Below are positions 21,446-34,479 of a DNA stretch of 64,000 bases, one piece after another. The position numbers and the translations under genes were made by a program. Origin of the DNA: Lates calcarifer (taxonomy: Eukaryota > Chordata > Actinopteri > Centropomidae); the NCBI RefSeq assembly GCF_001640805.2, contig NC_066856.1:17537616-17601615 (forward strand). Direction: 5' to 3'. The notes beneath the pieces are model-generated. The model had not been told where the DNA came from and searched no databases. It saw nothing but the letters and a program-made list of their open reading frames with translations. Within the stretch, counting starts at the first letter, position 1. Each line of letters starts with the position of its first letter.

Positions 21446-22392
21446 GTCAAATTTTAAATTTGTATTCTTCTATTGTGGTACTACAACTAGTTTTAGGATG
21501 TAAATATCACTTACATGACTTTTCTACTGTGTGAACAATCAGAATATTTATTCTGTCTCGTAAAAACATGTATTTGCAACTGTGGTGTTCTTTTTCAGTT
21601 TCTTACTCAAAATGAAAGGTCACATTGTTATTTCTGTAACAACCCTTAGCCATTGATTTGTGGGGAAAAGCACCTTCTCCAGCTATAGTTTCTGTCTGAC
21701 AAGACTGAAATGTAGCTGTGAATGAATTATTTAACATTTCATGTTGAGGCATATGCCATTAGATATGTACTGTTGTGTGAAGCATGTTTGGGTGACATTG
21801 CAGGTGGGCGACTTGCTTTCTTTCAGTCGTGCTTACATGAGAATGAATGATGGTACATTTGCTGCCAGATGATAAAAATTATAACAGTATGTCACAAAGT
21901 ATACACGCTTTGCAGGTTAATGTTGGAAACTCTCCACCACTGTGTGCTCCTGCCTCTGGCAGCGCCTCGAGGATCTCTGTCCTCCCATGCATAGAGATCT
22001 CATTTATAGACCCACTGTAACCAATCAGGACTCACTCAAAGAGTTTGTTTCACACTGAGATGCTCAGCAAGTGGAAAAAGTGACACCTACTCATACAAAA
22101 ATAAACCGAATTCTGGGAAGTTTTCGATGACAGCTGGTAATTTATGGTCTTATTTGACAAATGACCAAAATACTTATCATCATACATTTTCACAAGATAA
22201 GTGTATTGACACAAGGGTTTGATTCCGTGGATTAGTCAAAGAGAGACAGATCTCTCTTTCTCTGCCCAACTGTGATGCTTTCACTGAACTTATTGACCTT
22301 ATTTATTGTCTGTTTTCTCTTTTATCAATGACTCTTGTAACTTGTAATGGTAAATATGACATATAGAAATAATAAATGAAATTGCAACACAA

Positions 22393-22394
<2 letters not shown>
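21446..22394. other. Gene-free interval
   Basis: No exon or named repeat. Unique AT-rich sequence. Confidence 0.55.
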
Positions 22395-22475
<81 letters not shown>

Positions 22476-22479
22476 ATAT
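22395..22479. repeat. Long TA microsatellite with TATG interruptions
   Basis: About 85 bases of (TA)n broken once by 'taata' near 22423 and ending in three TATG units. The tract is self-complementary and could extrude a cruciform. Confidence 0.95.
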
Positions 22480-24851
22480 CCTGATAAGAGATTTTGTTAA
22501 TGTTTTTTCCCTCTGCTAAAAGACACACTGGTCAAAAGGCAGCAATAACCCAAACAAATGTCCACAAAGCAATGGGCTTATAAATACCAAAAACTTAATC
22601 AACACTCAGTTTCAGCTCAGTTAATTCAATCTCAACTACATCCTATGAACTGCAGTAAGGAAGTATCACCTGCAGGGCTGCCATTAGGAGACTGTTTGTC
22701 ATCAAGATTGATGCACATTGAATGGAGAACTCCTTATGTACAGATTGTCTTCATAACAGGGAACCTAGCACCAACGGCAAAGACCCTCTACCGTCTGTCA
22801 CTAATGCAATGAGAAGCACTGTTGAGGATTAGTTCTGTGGGCAGACATCTAATGGGACTCAATAGAGTCACCAGTGTAATAGGTCTGCATGGTCATGTAA
22901 AATACTCAACCACAGTATTTGAGTGTGACAACCACTGAATGTGAGAGCATTTTAAATGAGATAAGCCCCCTATTGTGCCAACAGTTCTGCCCCATGATGT
23001 TCCCATATGTTACAGATTAGTCAGTTTGATTCTGTTTATTTTATGGGAGAGTGCTGTTCATTCCCCAATTCCAAGGTGTTTTGTGTCTAAACCTAAGCAA
23101 ACCTTAGCCATAGCATTGTCATATGAAATATTTTTCAACAGTGACTTGTTAAAAGCACAAAGAAATGATGTCATCCTGCCAATAGGAGTGTCAGACCATA
23201 GATAGTGTATTTTGTCATTGAATTTACAGGATTTGGTGGAAAAGTGTGTGTATATATATATAAATGAATGCATCAAAAGATGTTTTAGATTCAGCAAAAA
23301 TCTTTGGAAAAGGTGGCATGACAGGACTCATGATGATAATATATTTGTGCAGACTGGAGATATTGAATGATTTATTACATCTAATTGTTTTCCACTTTGA
23401 TAAATATAGATATATCTATTTCACAGCACAGATCTGTGCAGTACAAGTGGCTGCTTTGTGCTCATAAAAGTTAAGAGGATGGAGCTCAGTTATCAGGATA
23501 AAGGGACTTACACCTCCATCATCTCAAATATTGTGAGTAATGTTTTTTTAGGTCAGTCGCCTTCAAAAAACGTACATGAGTTACTGAAGGACTGTTGACA
23601 CGGTGCCATAGTTATTAGAGGAATGATGGAATTGGACAAACTTGCTGTTTGCACAAAGAACTCAGGCAGTCACTTTCCTGAGAAGTCGCAGCCCCAGCAA
23701 ACAGCCCAAAGCCCCATTTGGCATCTGAGAGGATCCACTTCACTCCACTTGATTAATTCTTTTATACAAATAAAACCAAGTATAGGTATTTTGTCTTTGC
23801 TGGCAGCTCCAAATAAAAATAAAATGGCTCCCTAAATTTAAATGCTATTAATAATGGTATGTTTGTTTATTATTTGTCATTTGATGGCTGCTTGTGACTC
23901 ACTTTGCCCTTTGAATCATTGATGTGATCAATACTGGGTCAGAGCACTGCAGCTGCAGATGAAATCCAAGTCGGAACTTTAATATCGGGGCAGGCACAGT
24001 GACCACAAAGCATTGAATCATCCATAATAATAGCTGGATGAGAGACTGCATGGCGGATGCCGGTTAACATCGGATGCATTAAGAAGGATGCTGCACAAGA
24101 AGTTAGGGCTGTAAACATGGATTTTTTTTCAACTTTTGGGTCAACAACCTTGTGGGACAGCCAATAATAGTGGATATCCATAACTACATGACTCCACACT
24201 GTTGAAATGCACATGCATGTAATAGCTTACTCATCCACTCATTACCCTGATGCTGCACCTCTGTAAGAAACTGGGCTATAGGGTAAATGGCCATGGCAGA
24301 AAAGAGCATTTCTGACCAAATGAGCAGTCAACACACACTTACTCATAAGGTCAGAATCATGTCATGAATGTACACCTAGTTAAAGTGATGAAGATGATGG
24401 ATTTACAGTATGAGAATTACTTTTATAGAATTTTTCCAAGGATGCATTGAAGTAGGAAGATGGAGTTATTCAACACTTTGAGACCACCTGTGTTTGTGTG
24501 GTACTGGTACACAGAATGAACAAGATGTACCATAATGTCCTCAGACTCACACAATAAATTATTTAAGTATAACTCAGATGATCTTGGCCCATTATTTATA
24601 GGCACAGACAGGGAAGAACTTGCCTGGAAATGCATCTGCCCATATTGTTTAAGGTTTTTTTTGACAGAGTTGCATTTTGTACGTATATATGTGAGGTATT
24701 TTTGCAGTTATTTAATGTGCAGACTGAATTTTTTACACACAGTCCCTATTGGTGAGTGTAAAACAACTTTGGTGCTTGCCTGAACTAACACAAGGCTCCA
24801 ATTTTATAATTTTGGAATGTTGTAGTTAAGTCAATAACTTAGCAATTTAGG
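22480..24851. other. Gene-free interval
   Basis: No exon or named repeat. Minor TA tract at 23249-23262. Short frames (up to 91 codons, 23939-24214 minus) have no motifs. Confidence 0.55.
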
Positions 24852-24871
24852 CATAATTTGATCAAATTATG
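24852..24871. repeat. Perfect 20-bp palindrome
   Basis: cataatttgatcaaattatg is exactly self-complementary with no spacer. Dyads of this kind can bind dimeric regulators, but AT-rich palindromes also arise by chance. Confidence 0.9.
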
Positions 24872-27800
24872 AGAGTCTGCAAAATAGCAGAGAAGTGTAT
24901 TTGTATGCTTGTGTAGTTTGATGAGTTTCTATGGAAGTTTTGACTGCCATAAAGCTGTATTATTTGCCCCCCATGTGCCTACTACAAACAAAATATTTGG
25001 AGCATTGGGTGCACGCTATATGTGTAGATTCAGATTCCTGATGCTGTGTTTGAAGGGCATCATTTTGACCTAACACACATCCCAGGTATCTGCAACAATG
25101 GCCTCTAATCCCTCTGGGGACCATTGTTACTTACTTACTCTCCTTATTTTTCCCTCTTCTCATTTAATATCTGCTTATCAATAGAATAACCGCAAAAGTG
25201 CTCCACATAATTAAACAGACTTTACTGCATTTGGCACTTTATGTGAAAATTCGATGTACACCATATTCCATTTTATGAAGTACTGTGGCACAGGGCAGAG
25301 TCCAAGACCCTTAGATGTGCTCACACATCTTTCAGACTCTCAGCAGGGAGAAAGAGGGATCTTCTGGGACATACATGAGGAGAATGTGTAGTAATATTTA
25401 TGGATGGACTTTGTAGAAAGTCATGGGTCAAAAGGTTTCTCTCTCTGGCAGACAGTGTTTGCCACAGGCTCCGTCTGCAGTTCAGCTTTACTAGACTGTA
25501 CAATTTTTTTTACCCCTAACCCTGCTTGATATAAATATGAGCTTGGTGAATTAGATGTTACAATACAGCTAACATTATAGAACAGTTTTTGTATTGTTTA
25601 GAAATGGACTCATTTTTGACGAGGATGACATGCTATACAGTATTCTACTAATCATCCCAATAAAATATTTCTTATTGCCTTTTAGGTGAAGGGAAATGCA
25701 GAGATTAGTACTTTCTCCTATTTGCTACAAAATAGGGTACGTTCGAAAAGGATAACCCCTTGTGAAATAAACACTCTGAAGCTTTTAGTGGGTGTTGTGT
25801 ACCACAAAAAAATGAAAGTAATATTTAGTGACAGATGAAATTGCAATCTTTTCTTAGAATTGCAGGGATACACAAGGGATTCTAACATTCAAGGGACCAA
25901 TTAGAATAATGTCCTTTTACCGCTGAAGCCCCAGTCAGCCTCCGTCTCAGCTTGTGTCCCACACACAGCAACAAACCTATTTGAACGCTAATAGACCGGA
26001 GGATCATTTTCAATATCTTTTACACCCTCTCAGATGGTTAAACACAGTCAGTTCAAAGGCGTCACTGGCATGGGTACAAGTTACATTTTGGAAGAGGCTT
26101 TAAGAGCTTCTTTCTCATTATGCTGAGTCAAGAGCATTTGAGTCAAGAGCATTTGATAAAACATGAAGTGACAAGCGTGTTTTCTACAGCAACACCACCT
26201 AAATGTCTGAAAGGGATCTGCTGCAGACGAGACAAGAGGAAAGGTGCCCAGAGCCTGAGCCAAACTGTTCAGTGGAAATCAACATTGTCAGATGTCATTC
26301 ACACAAGGAGAAGGCAATGTAGGGACACCTGCGTCACTCAAATTGTCTTAGACTCCAAGACTAGAGGGACACAGACAGGAAATGGTGACAGAAGATGATC
26401 ACACAGAATCTCAGATAACAGAGGAAAGCACTGAATTCCTTTCAGCAGCTTGGAGTTTTAGTTATACAAACACTGTACAAAGTTACATCTTGAAGAACCA
26501 CAATCCTCTTGCTAAGTAATGTCAGATTGCAGACAAATGAAAAAACACAAAACGGAATAAGAAAAAGCACCTAATATTATTCAGTCTCTAATAGCCATAC
26601 AAAAAAAGGCATCTTATTAAGTTTGCTGGGGAGTTTGCTGTTTGACCCATGGCCGCTGTGGGTCATGAATGAAAGAAAAAATAAGTCATACCCATTTATA
26701 TTCTAATTAATATGTTTATGAGAGTCGCTGCTTTCAAATTTCTTGAATAACAAACTCGACTAATTAGATTATTTCTGCCAACAGAGCAGCTCTGCCTCTA
26801 TGAAATGCTCATATTAATCCAACCTGCCTCATTTGGAGCACATATTGTACAAGCTGAGACTGTTTTATAACCAGAAGAATAACCACTTCCTGCTTATAAA
26901 CAGAGGTGGGTGATTTGTTTTGGGTGTTTCTTCTACTTTTTACCAAGTGCCTACTGGGAAAAGCTCCACCAACAGCACACCCATGATGATGAATTTTCAT
27001 CCTGATTTTATTTCCCCATAAATCCGAAAGTTCTGGTTATTCACTGCAGTTTACACGATAAGGTCCTCCTGTGATGAAGCTAGAACTGGTACAAAGGAAA
27101 GACCTGGTAAACTGGTAAATGCAAATTACTTACTCATTAACCCAGGATTCATTGGCCTAAAGAGAATAATACCATTTAAAAATTATAGATAACGAAGTGG
27201 TAGTGTTAAGCTGCAAATGCAGTTTTTTTTTTCTTATTTTCAGGCAGGCAGTTTGAAATAAATAATAAATAAATAAGAATTCCCCAAAAATAAAATAAAA
27301 ACAAAAATAATGAGCCCCTAATGCAGGAGAAGTATAGTGGAACTATAGATGGCAGAAGTTCAGATGTCAGAAATAATGATGTGCCCACCAATTACAACTA
27401 TAGAAACTCTCTCCACTCCTCCATAAATATATCACACCATCTTGACAATCAACACCACTCACCAACCATGCTGTGCCAGTATTATAAAGCTGTATGTGTG
27501 ACAGTTGGTCTGTCCTTGTGGTTATGTCACACCCACAAAACTTGCAGAATGAAGATCAGATGTGTTTTCTGACCTTTAGTCTGCTATATACTTATAACTA
27601 TAGCATAAACAGCGCAAACTCGTGAGTTACAACAAAAGAGTGGGATCACAGGTTCTTCTGACTTAACCTGGCTGAAGGCTAGATGGCCAGGGTGTTCAGC
27701 AGATTAAAAGGCAAAGAAAGGCATATCTTTACACACTTTAGATAAAGACTGTGAACCCTATGGGTTGTCTGCAGCTTAGTATGACCCATAGGCATGTATT

Positions 27801-28880
27801 ATTGTTAGGCAACCTCCAGCAGATGTGGTAATTAAGATGGGAGCAGGGGACAGAGTCAGGTGACACAGTGCATAGAGAAGCAAAGTCCATGCCAAGAGGA
27901 GTTTGGTCTGGATGGATAGGTCAACAAAACACAGGACTTTCACATGGAAGACTGATAGCCAACAGTGTTTCTTTTATATATGACCATTCCACAGCTTTAA
28001 AGGGACTATTTGTAAGTTTTCTTTGCTGCTAAACATGGTTTCTCACCAAGAAAGGGTGGTGATGATGGTCACTTGCCAAGAGCTTCAGCCATCATTGTGT
28101 TTACAAGACAAGAAGTTTGAATACTCTGAGCAGTGTTGCTTCTTCCAGGCACTGTGGATTCTACAGGCACTTGTTATTGGAAAGTGAAGAGATGGGTCAG
28201 CTGTGCCAGGCTAGCTTGTTAGCATTCTAACTTCAGTTGGAGAAAATAAGTGATGGAAAAGAAGCATAACATGAAACAATAGCAACAAAGAGCTCCTTTG
28301 ACTGCATGTTTATTAAGGTCCTCTAACCTTAAGAAAATATTTATTTTAGCCAAAACCTCAATATTTATCTAAACCTAATCAAGTCATTTTGTGCCCAAGC
28401 CTCACTGAGTAGTTTTTTGTTTTATTTTAACATTTTGTTTTTTTCAGTGCATTTCAGTTACTGTGAAAGTCAGGGTTGGTATAAATCTACAATGTAACTA
28501 CAGAAGAAGAATCCTTTTCTCCTTCATTCATGGCTGCTTTGGCACAATGCACTATGCTTTCCTTTGAGAGTAAGGCTCCATAATCTTGGAACAATAAGAT
28601 ACTCTCCCACTGAGAAGTGCGACTGTTCTCAAATGTGGCAAGCCTCTTGATCTGTATGCGGATCCTGCTTCAGCTTCTCGTCTCCCACACACTGTGTTCC
28701 TCAGGAGGTAGCACTCATTATGTTCTATAACACTAAAGTACGCTCTAAATTCATGGAACATTTATCACATACACAAGCGAAACCAGTTGTTTGGCCAGCA
28801 CATTGGCTATGACTCAAGGGCATCTGGGAAAATGTTAGAAGACAATGTAACCATAAACTGTTAAAAAATATTAATACTAA
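24872..28880. other. Gene-free interval with small tandem repeat and candidate conserved block
   Basis: No exon recognised. 26125-26154 is an exact two-copy tandem repeat of a 15-mer (gagtcaagagcattt). 26690-26780 carries several TAATTA-type sites and might be a conserved noncoding element. 27218-27310 is A/T-simple. Confidence 0.5.
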
Positions 28881-31800
28881 ATATTATATTTGTATCTAAC
28901 GTAGAGATTATTTCAGCATGTGCAGCAGGTGCAGCTTGTTCTCCATTAATGTGTCCGCTCTACTTTCACTACTGAGAAAGTCATTTGACTACAAAAATGT
29001 TATAGCATTTCAACACATTAAAATTCTAACAAATAATTGTGTTTCAAAAATATTTTGCCAAATTCAGACAGCACAGCATCAGCTTGATGGTCGTCTGCTC
29101 CAACAGATGTGGGGTGTGAAATGACAGATCATGACAACTGCTCATTCTTATTCCACTGCAGTGGAGGACAGAGCAGCAGCAAGAAGAATGATGTTTTTAA
29201 TCATTTCAGTGAACCCATAAACATTTGACTATGACTCTCGGGTCAGGAGCATTATATCAAATTAGCATGCATCACCCACTACACATGCATACATGTATGT
29301 ACAGTGTGCACTGACACTACCTCACTTTGTACAGACTGGGGAAGGAAAAAAGCAGATGCAAAGTTCACAGGTGATGAAGAAGGTGGTTCAAGGTTCCTAT
29401 TCATAAAATCGTGATCATATACTGAGTGTTAACATTCATTGTTGATGTAGGTAAAACACTGAAGTCAGTCCTTGCCACATCCTTTTGATCACCTTTGAAT
29501 GTACTGCAAGTCATGAAAGACTATGATTTCCTAACATGTAGGCTAATTGTCTGCCAGGTTACGCAAGATATGAGTCTGACACTATGGTGCAGTTGTAAAT
29601 GTTATAACTGAATATAATTATTAAAATGCCATTTGTAATTATCAGCAATTCTGTTTATATAAAATAAAGCACAATTAGAGTTTTTAACTCACAAGTTGCT
29701 TCATAACAAAACATATTGTCTAGGCCTAGATCAAGCTCTTACACCAGCTGAAGCAAAGATGTGAAAATGACATAGCTGTGGTGTTTTTGTTCTGATGAGA
29801 CTCAACAAACAACTTCCTCCTTAGCCTGCTTGTGGGAAAAATCATTATCTAATGAGAGCAATGTTTAGAGAAGCTGAAAATAGCTTGATGAATATTTTAA
29901 AGCCACTGGCTCCAGCAGCTATTTACCAGGAGCAAGCTTCAGTGTGGCTGAAGAAAAAAATCTTAACAAATATCGGGTGGGGTGGGGGGGCAGTTAAGGC
30001 GTGTCACTCCTCAGCCTCGCATGTGGTTGATTTCCTCAGTGTTAATCTTTGTGAGACAGATCTGGTATTTAGAGAATCAGGAGCGTATCACCAGGTAATC
30101 CAGCTTGTGTGTCTCGCTGGCAGAGGTCAAGCATGTTAGCGTCTGTTGCTAAATATGGCCTCCAGCTGGTGTGCTGCAGGACGGCAGTGAGAATCTGGTG
30201 GGATAAGCTTCTCACCCACCCTAACAAGCAGCGTTTGTAAGTCAAGTCACCGAAACTGGCCTTGTTGGCTGATCCACCAGTAGATATATGTGTAGGTATC
30301 CTGAAAGTGTACATGGTGCATTCTCCATTCCAAACTCTGTACATTTCCGGTTGACCTTTGAGAATTCCATTTGTCTGAACATAAGTGCCTAAGACATGAA
30401 GGCTGTAAACATTTAATAACATGTAATCAGTGTTAGACTTTAAGGTCAAACTCTGCCTTTGCTGTGCTCTCTGAACATAAGCGAGTGGCTCCCTCAAACA
30501 CTGATTCCAAGAAAGCTATAAGGTGATTCCTTATACTGTCAGAAACATCAAGAATCCACATCAGGAGGTCAGGGTCAGGAGGGTGTGTCTCCCTTCTCTC
30601 CCTCCACCCCTTTTCCTAGAAATTCAGATCTCTAGACATCACACTTAAAAACTGGAGCCTCTAGATCAAAATGGGAGAATTACAGCATCTTGGTTGTGAA
30701 CTCCCATGCCAGTTGCCTTTTACACCCAGCCCAATCAATACTGCCCACCCATAGCAACCCTGCAGCATTGTGATGCAACACAGACATTGGGTAGCATCCT
30801 GACCTGAAGAGGCAGAGGCCTTTACCTCCCAGGTTAATATAGAAGCTGAAATAAATTCTTTTCATCACTCTACAGCACAGCTCTAGGAAAGTGTGCTGTC
30901 TGCTGAAACCACCACTGAGCTCTACAATTGCACCTTTTCAGTATGAGGGACAAATCATGACAGGACATGGTGCCACAGTGAATACTCATATAAGTACAAA
31001 AATATTACAATAATGATTACTTTGAATAATAAATAAAAATTATGACATCTTCCAAGATACTAATAACCATTAACAATGTTATGATTCAAGGTCCTCAAAG
31101 TTGCAGTCTTTTACGACACCTGTGGTTCATAGCAAATACCCTGTAAGCAGCTTCTTTGTTGCTCAGGAGACGCACAACTGGTCTAAATGTTTACAGTGAA
31201 ACCAAACAAACTAATATTATTGGTATGGTTAGAAAGACTAAATTACACAGTATAAAAATTGGGTTTGATTTCAATTTGAGGTTTCAAAAAATGAATAGGC
31301 AAATACATTTAATAAATTAATAAAAAACACTTTTCATTTTCTGGAATATGTTTTTTCTTTTGGCAGAAAACTAAATATAGATTCTTTTGAAAGCACCAGC
31401 ACATCATCATAGTATAATTACATCATCAATAACCTCTGACTTAAATCAAATGAAAACTGTCTGGTTATAAGAAGAGGTCCAAAAGAAATCCCTGTCTACT
31501 ACCTCCAAATTCCACAGCTAGAAATTACATTCAAATTAGAGATTTGTGGAGTAATCTCCGACCACTCCATCACTCTCACCCCAAACAATGCCACGAGAGG
31601 TAGCCGCTGAGCAGAGTCATTTTGAATCCAATGTGCTAATATAGCCTTTGCAATGTGAGGGCAACATCTTAATCTCTTACCTCATTAAGCTGTATAATGT
31701 GCAATAAAATTCTCATTCCAGGCACAGAAGCAGAGAGTGTTGACTTCAGAGTCCAGTGTTACTGCCAGTAGCACTGATGGTAAAATCCCACATGAGCAGC

Positions 31801-32546
31801 AACATGTTGTGTGAGACCATGCACTTTTACCAGGGATTTATGTTAATACGGCTAATCCCTCATTATCAACTTAGAGATATTAACACACGAGGAGATCACC
31901 TCTTCATAAATGGTTTTTAACACATCTTTTTGGTATAGATCACCTTACTACAAATATTTACTATCTGACTCTCAAGTTTCACCAAGTGTGTATTGAGAGT
32001 GGATTTTAATGGGTGCTAAGGGTGAACATGTAATCTACTGTTTACAAGACAGTGTCTCTGACCACTTGGTGGTGCTATCATCTTAATAGATAATGATGAT
32101 AATGAATGCGTAAATATACATACATCAACAAAAATAAATAGCCTTTATATCAGGGTAATATTATCATTAACCCTTGTTTTATACACTCTATTCACACATT
32201 TAATTTTTATTTTGATGTGTTTTATTAATTATTTATTTGTAATCCCCCACTGTCCCCTGTCCACTGTATATATAGTCATCCCCATCCTAAGTAGAAAAAT
32301 ATTTGTCAAGAAATGATGAAAACTGGTCACATTTAAAGAAAATGATCATCTACTGCTGCTGTCAAGCCCTATTTAACAAATGCTAATAAATGCTCGAAAT
32401 GACATTTTGCCGTGCTAATACAACAAACTCTGCAATTTCATATAGATTTAAAGCATCTGGGCAGTAGAAACCTTTTATCAGTTCAAGCTTTCCTTCTTCT
32501 GTTCAAAACGGTTTCTAGTTATTTTCTTGCTAATGTATGTTTGAAG
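28881..32546. other. Gene-free interval
   Basis: No exon or named repeat. The 142-codon minus frame at 30069-30497 has no recognisable motif or flanking splice signals and is not called. Confidence 0.5.
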
Positions 32547-32820
32547 GTTGCATGATGGTGCAGTGGTTAGCACTGTCACCTCACAGACTTTACATGTACC
32601 CTCCAGGTACTCTGGCTTCCTCCCACAGTTCAGAGACATGCAGGTTAGGTTAATTGGCAACTCTAAATTGCCGGTAGGTATGGATGTGGGAATGAATCAT
32701 TGTTTGTCTCTACATGTCACATGTTACATGATAGACTGGCAACCTGTCCAGGGTCTACAGGGACTGGCTCCAGACCCCCACGACCCTTAAAGGATAGACA
32801 GTACACCTATTGGATGGACT
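32547..32820 (+). mobile_element. SINE-like teleost interspersed repeat
   Basis: The order of blocks is diagnostic of a very abundant fish repeat: 'gatggtgcagtggttagcac' then 'tcacctcacag', a deletion, 'ggtactctggcttcctccca' and 'cagttcagagacatgcagg', then 'ttaggttaattggcaactct' and 'aaattgcc', 'gatagactggcaacctgtcc', 'aggg', and an end of 'gacccttaaaggatagac' with 'ggatgg'. The tail resembles that of L2-clade LINEs that mobilise such elements. Compared with my memory of the consensus, about 60-80 bases after 'cctcacag' are missing. The 80-codon frame inside (32548-32790) is an accident. Confidence 0.85.
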
Positions 32821-34465
32821 AATGTGTGTTTTACTTTTTATGTTAGCCTTGCTGCAGAAATAATTTTCCAATAAAAATGTGAACTGAATTTATCCATGAA
32901 GTCATCATCTCTGTTTACTCAACACACATTGAAAATATGTTTCAAACATGTTTTCTAAATGCATATTTGTATGTATTTACCACAATAGGACTGTCTTCAG
33001 TCTACTGTAAGCATAGTTCTCAGTTTGCTCCACCAAGGGCATATTATTTCTAAAACATTAAAAGCAGGTTTACAGTGAGCGACATGTTAATTTATCTTTT
33101 AAATGCTTGTTTTGCTCTGAATCTAACATGGAGGGATCATCATCAACACATCAAATTGAATATTGAAATGCATTACAGAGGGTGCTACAATGTCAGAACT
33201 TATTTAAGATGTATTTTTCTTTCACATCACATCAAACCACACTTCTGCTTTAGTCACACAACAACCATTCATGGAATCACTTGTCAAATATAATGCATTA
33301 GGACACAAACAGGCCTTCTCATCGATCCAGCCCCAAGGGTGCTTTAAATTGTTCCACTACCACTATGCATTATAGCAGTAACAGCAAGAGAGAATGTGCG
33401 GAGCTGAGAGCTTCCATTTGCCTTGCTTATCAGTGAAACATCCTTAATACATCCTGGTGGTGGTAATTAACAAACTAGATTTTGAATCTCAGAGAGACTG
33501 TTTAGGATGCTCCAGACAGCCTTTAGTCCAGACGCCTTAGATTTTCCCCGCTTGCATCGCCAACAGTCTCCCCAAGGCTTTGCCTGCTCCAGATATTTCT
33601 GTAGGAATGGCTACGCTTCCGCTCTGTCAGTCCTAGTGATCTTCAGGAGGAATGGCCCTGAAGAGATAAGGCAGCCGGACAATGAGCATGTCCACCTGGC
33701 AAGGCGAGATGCTCCATCACAGGGCCCAGGGTTACTAAGGTGTCAGTAGCTCTCCCGGTCTGCTACATTGAAGAAGTGCCATATCCTCAATGGTCCCTGG
33801 CAGATACAGAAGACCTCCTGGCTCATGAATGCCGGTGACTGCGCTGACTGCAGTGTCTGATTTTATACTAAACTCAGAATCCTAAATTAAAGCTGCACTA
33901 AGCAAGAATGTTATGTAACAAGGACACAGTGTCATGATGTGAAGCACCTGAAACCAGGCCCAGGAGAGCTGCTAGCAGTTTTATAAAAGCAAGTCTGGGC
34001 TTGCAATCACTGGCCTGTGCTACCTACTGGCAATGGAAGTAACAGCAATGCCAGTTTAGATTTGCAGACGTAGATGTGTAAATGTGCAGCATATATACAG
34101 GCAAAGACGTAATAGCCTATGCAATTTTGACACAAAAAAGTGTGCTTACATCTTAAATCCCCCAAATATTCTATTAATTTATATATTGAAAACAATATTT
34201 TGATATTAAGTTGATTACTTTGTTAAAATAATAATAATAATACTTTAATTTTATGTCAACTAATGTGCTCTGTGTTTCTGGATACTTAGAATATAGAAGG
34301 GAAAGCTTATTGCAGTATAGAAGCAGCAATATTACTGTTACTGTTAAAAAGAAAACTGTAACCCTATTTTCTTGGGTGGCACATATGTTATCATTGTAGC
34401 ATCTTTTATTTCATTGTCTATAGGTGGAGATATCTACACCCAATGTTACTTACTGTCTTTCTTTG
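32821..34465. other. Gene-free interval with a GC-richer patch
   Basis: No exon I can support. 33500-33840 is richer in GC and CpG than its surroundings and holds an 80-codon plus frame (33507-33749) without a motif. An (AAT) run lies at about 34227-34242. Confidence 0.45.
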
Positions 34466-34479
34466 CCTGTAGGTGGCAG
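34466..34479 (+). promoter_or_regulatory. CTCF-like motif
   Basis: cctgtaggtggcag matches the CTCF core CCASYAGRKGGCRS with one mismatch (third base T). Motif evidence only. Confidence 0.35.

Noticed and set aside
27990..28260. Possible fish repeat starting 'tttaaagggactatttgtaag'
   Set aside because: Only the first ~20 bases feel familiar; the rest does not follow a consensus I can recall.
30069..30497. 142-codon minus frame as a gene
   Set aside because: No recognisable motif and no flanking donor or acceptor; composition like its surroundings.
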